Origin: Natroniella sp046097105
GTDB lineage: Bacteria; Bacillota; Halanaerobiia; Halobacteroidales; Halobacteroidaceae
Direction: 5' to 3'
Assembly: GCF_046097105.1 (NCBI RefSeq)
Contig: NZ_CP175562.1
Location: 2,388,943-2,452,942, forward strand
Length of the DNA stretch: 64,000 nt
Every line of letters starts with the position of its first letter. Positions within the stretch are counted from its first letter, which is position 1. The position numbers and the translations under genes are program-made. This document shows positions 63,691 through 64,000 of this stretch, piece after piece. The notes below the pieces were generated by a model. It was given only the letters and a program-made list of their open reading frames with translations, had not been told where the DNA came from and did no database searches.

Positions 63691-64000
63691 TTAATTGAGA
63701 GTTTGATCCTGGCTCAGGACGAACGCTGGCGGCGTGCTTAACACATGCAAGTCGAGCGAGAAAGCTACCTTCGGGTAGTGAGTAAAGCGGCGGACGGGTG
63801 AGTAACGCGTGGGAACATACCTTTAAGACTGGGATAACTTCTTGAAAAGGAAGCTAATACCGGATAAACTCCTTTTGGAGTAAAGATGGCTTTTATGCTA
63901 TCACTTAAAGATTGGCCCGCGTCCCATTAGCTAGTTGGTGAGATAACAGCTCACCAAGGCAACAATGGGTAGCCGACCTGAGAGGGTGATCGGCCACACT
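63691..64000 (+). rRNA. rrs: 16S ribosomal RNA, 5' part (continues past window)
   Basis: Begins with the universal AGAGTTTGATCCTGGCTCAG (from 63698), then GACGAACGCTGGCGGCGTGC, TAACACATGCAAGTCGA, GGCGGACGGGTGAGTAACG and, near the window end, GTGATCGGCCACACT. The mature 5' end is placed by analogy with E. coli, seven bases ahead of AGAGTTTG. The helix around 63880-63910 has an AT-rich variable region. About 310 bases of ~1500 are in the window. Confidence 0.97.

Overview
The window is a low-GC, anaerobe-type Firmicutes/Halanaerobiota chromosome segment. My best guess is a member of the Halanaerobiales (Halobacteroidaceae). That rests on gene order and protein style only, namely the rpmE-DUF1385-prfA-prmC-ywlC block, ywiB-like-argS, the ACR3-type ars operon, the selenocysteine machinery and a Wood-Ljungdahl-type fhs. 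No database search was possible. Almost all genes run on the + strand, and many start sites have strong GGAGG or poly-G ribosome binding sites.

Layout. 1-1.0 kb: the 3' part of a type I glutamine synthetase. 1.2-8.1 kb: a complete selenium locus (cysteine desulfurase, selA, selB, tRNA-Sec, yedF, selD, DUF3343). Here selD is itself a selenoprotein gene with an in-frame TGA, so the usual open reading frame misses its first 18 codons. 8.2-14.0 kb: an AT-rich accessory island. It holds a four-gene cassette (a small membrane protein, a Cys-rich protein, a small middle-component-like protein, and an SMC/Rad50-like ATPase with a central CPVC hook) that I read as a candidate defence system of the ABC-three-component/Lamassu type. 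It is followed by a large hairpin, a truncated group II intron-like element, a small membrane protein and a GNAT remnant. 14.0-17.7 kb: metal and oxyanion genes (paired half-size chromate transporters; arsR, a phosphoesterase, ACR3). 18-21 kb: a three-gene acyl-CoA-dehydratase-activase set, with a perfect promoter and a G-quadruplex motif upstream. 21-35 kb: housekeeping (ywiB-like, argS, pyrG, ilvA, fba, glpX, rho, rpmE, prfA, prmC). 35.7-49 kb: ywlC, two mntP genes, a phosphatase with an unusual insertion, rpiB, glyA, upp, comEB-type deaminase, a WecA/TagO-type transferase, ftsH and fhs. 49.3-56 kb: a pantothenate/CoA/biotin cluster (DUF2520 reductase, panB, panC, panD, an ECF S component, then htrA on the opposite strand, birA and coaX). 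56-63.4 kb: dusB, a pair of genes of which one resembles cyanobacterial acyl-ACP reductase, greA, lysS, a DUF4015 glycosidase-like protein and a methyltransferase. 63.4-64 kb: three tandem rRNA promoters and the first ~310 bases of 16S rRNA.

How genes work together. The selenium genes supply selenide, activate it (SelD), build Sec-tRNA (SelA plus tRNA-Sec) and decode UGA (SelB). The pan genes plus the ECF S component and CoaX supply pantothenate by synthesis or uptake and commit it to CoA. prfA and prmC form a release factor and modifier pair. fba and glpX cover both directions of the fructose-bisphosphate step. glyA and fhs feed one-carbon metabolism.

Two broad signals stand out. The word TTGGCCC (and its complement GGGCCAA) is far more frequent than base composition allows, in all reading frames and both orientations, and I found none in the accessory island. 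The four-gene ATPase cassette carries a short peptide motif shared between its first two, otherwise unrelated, proteins.
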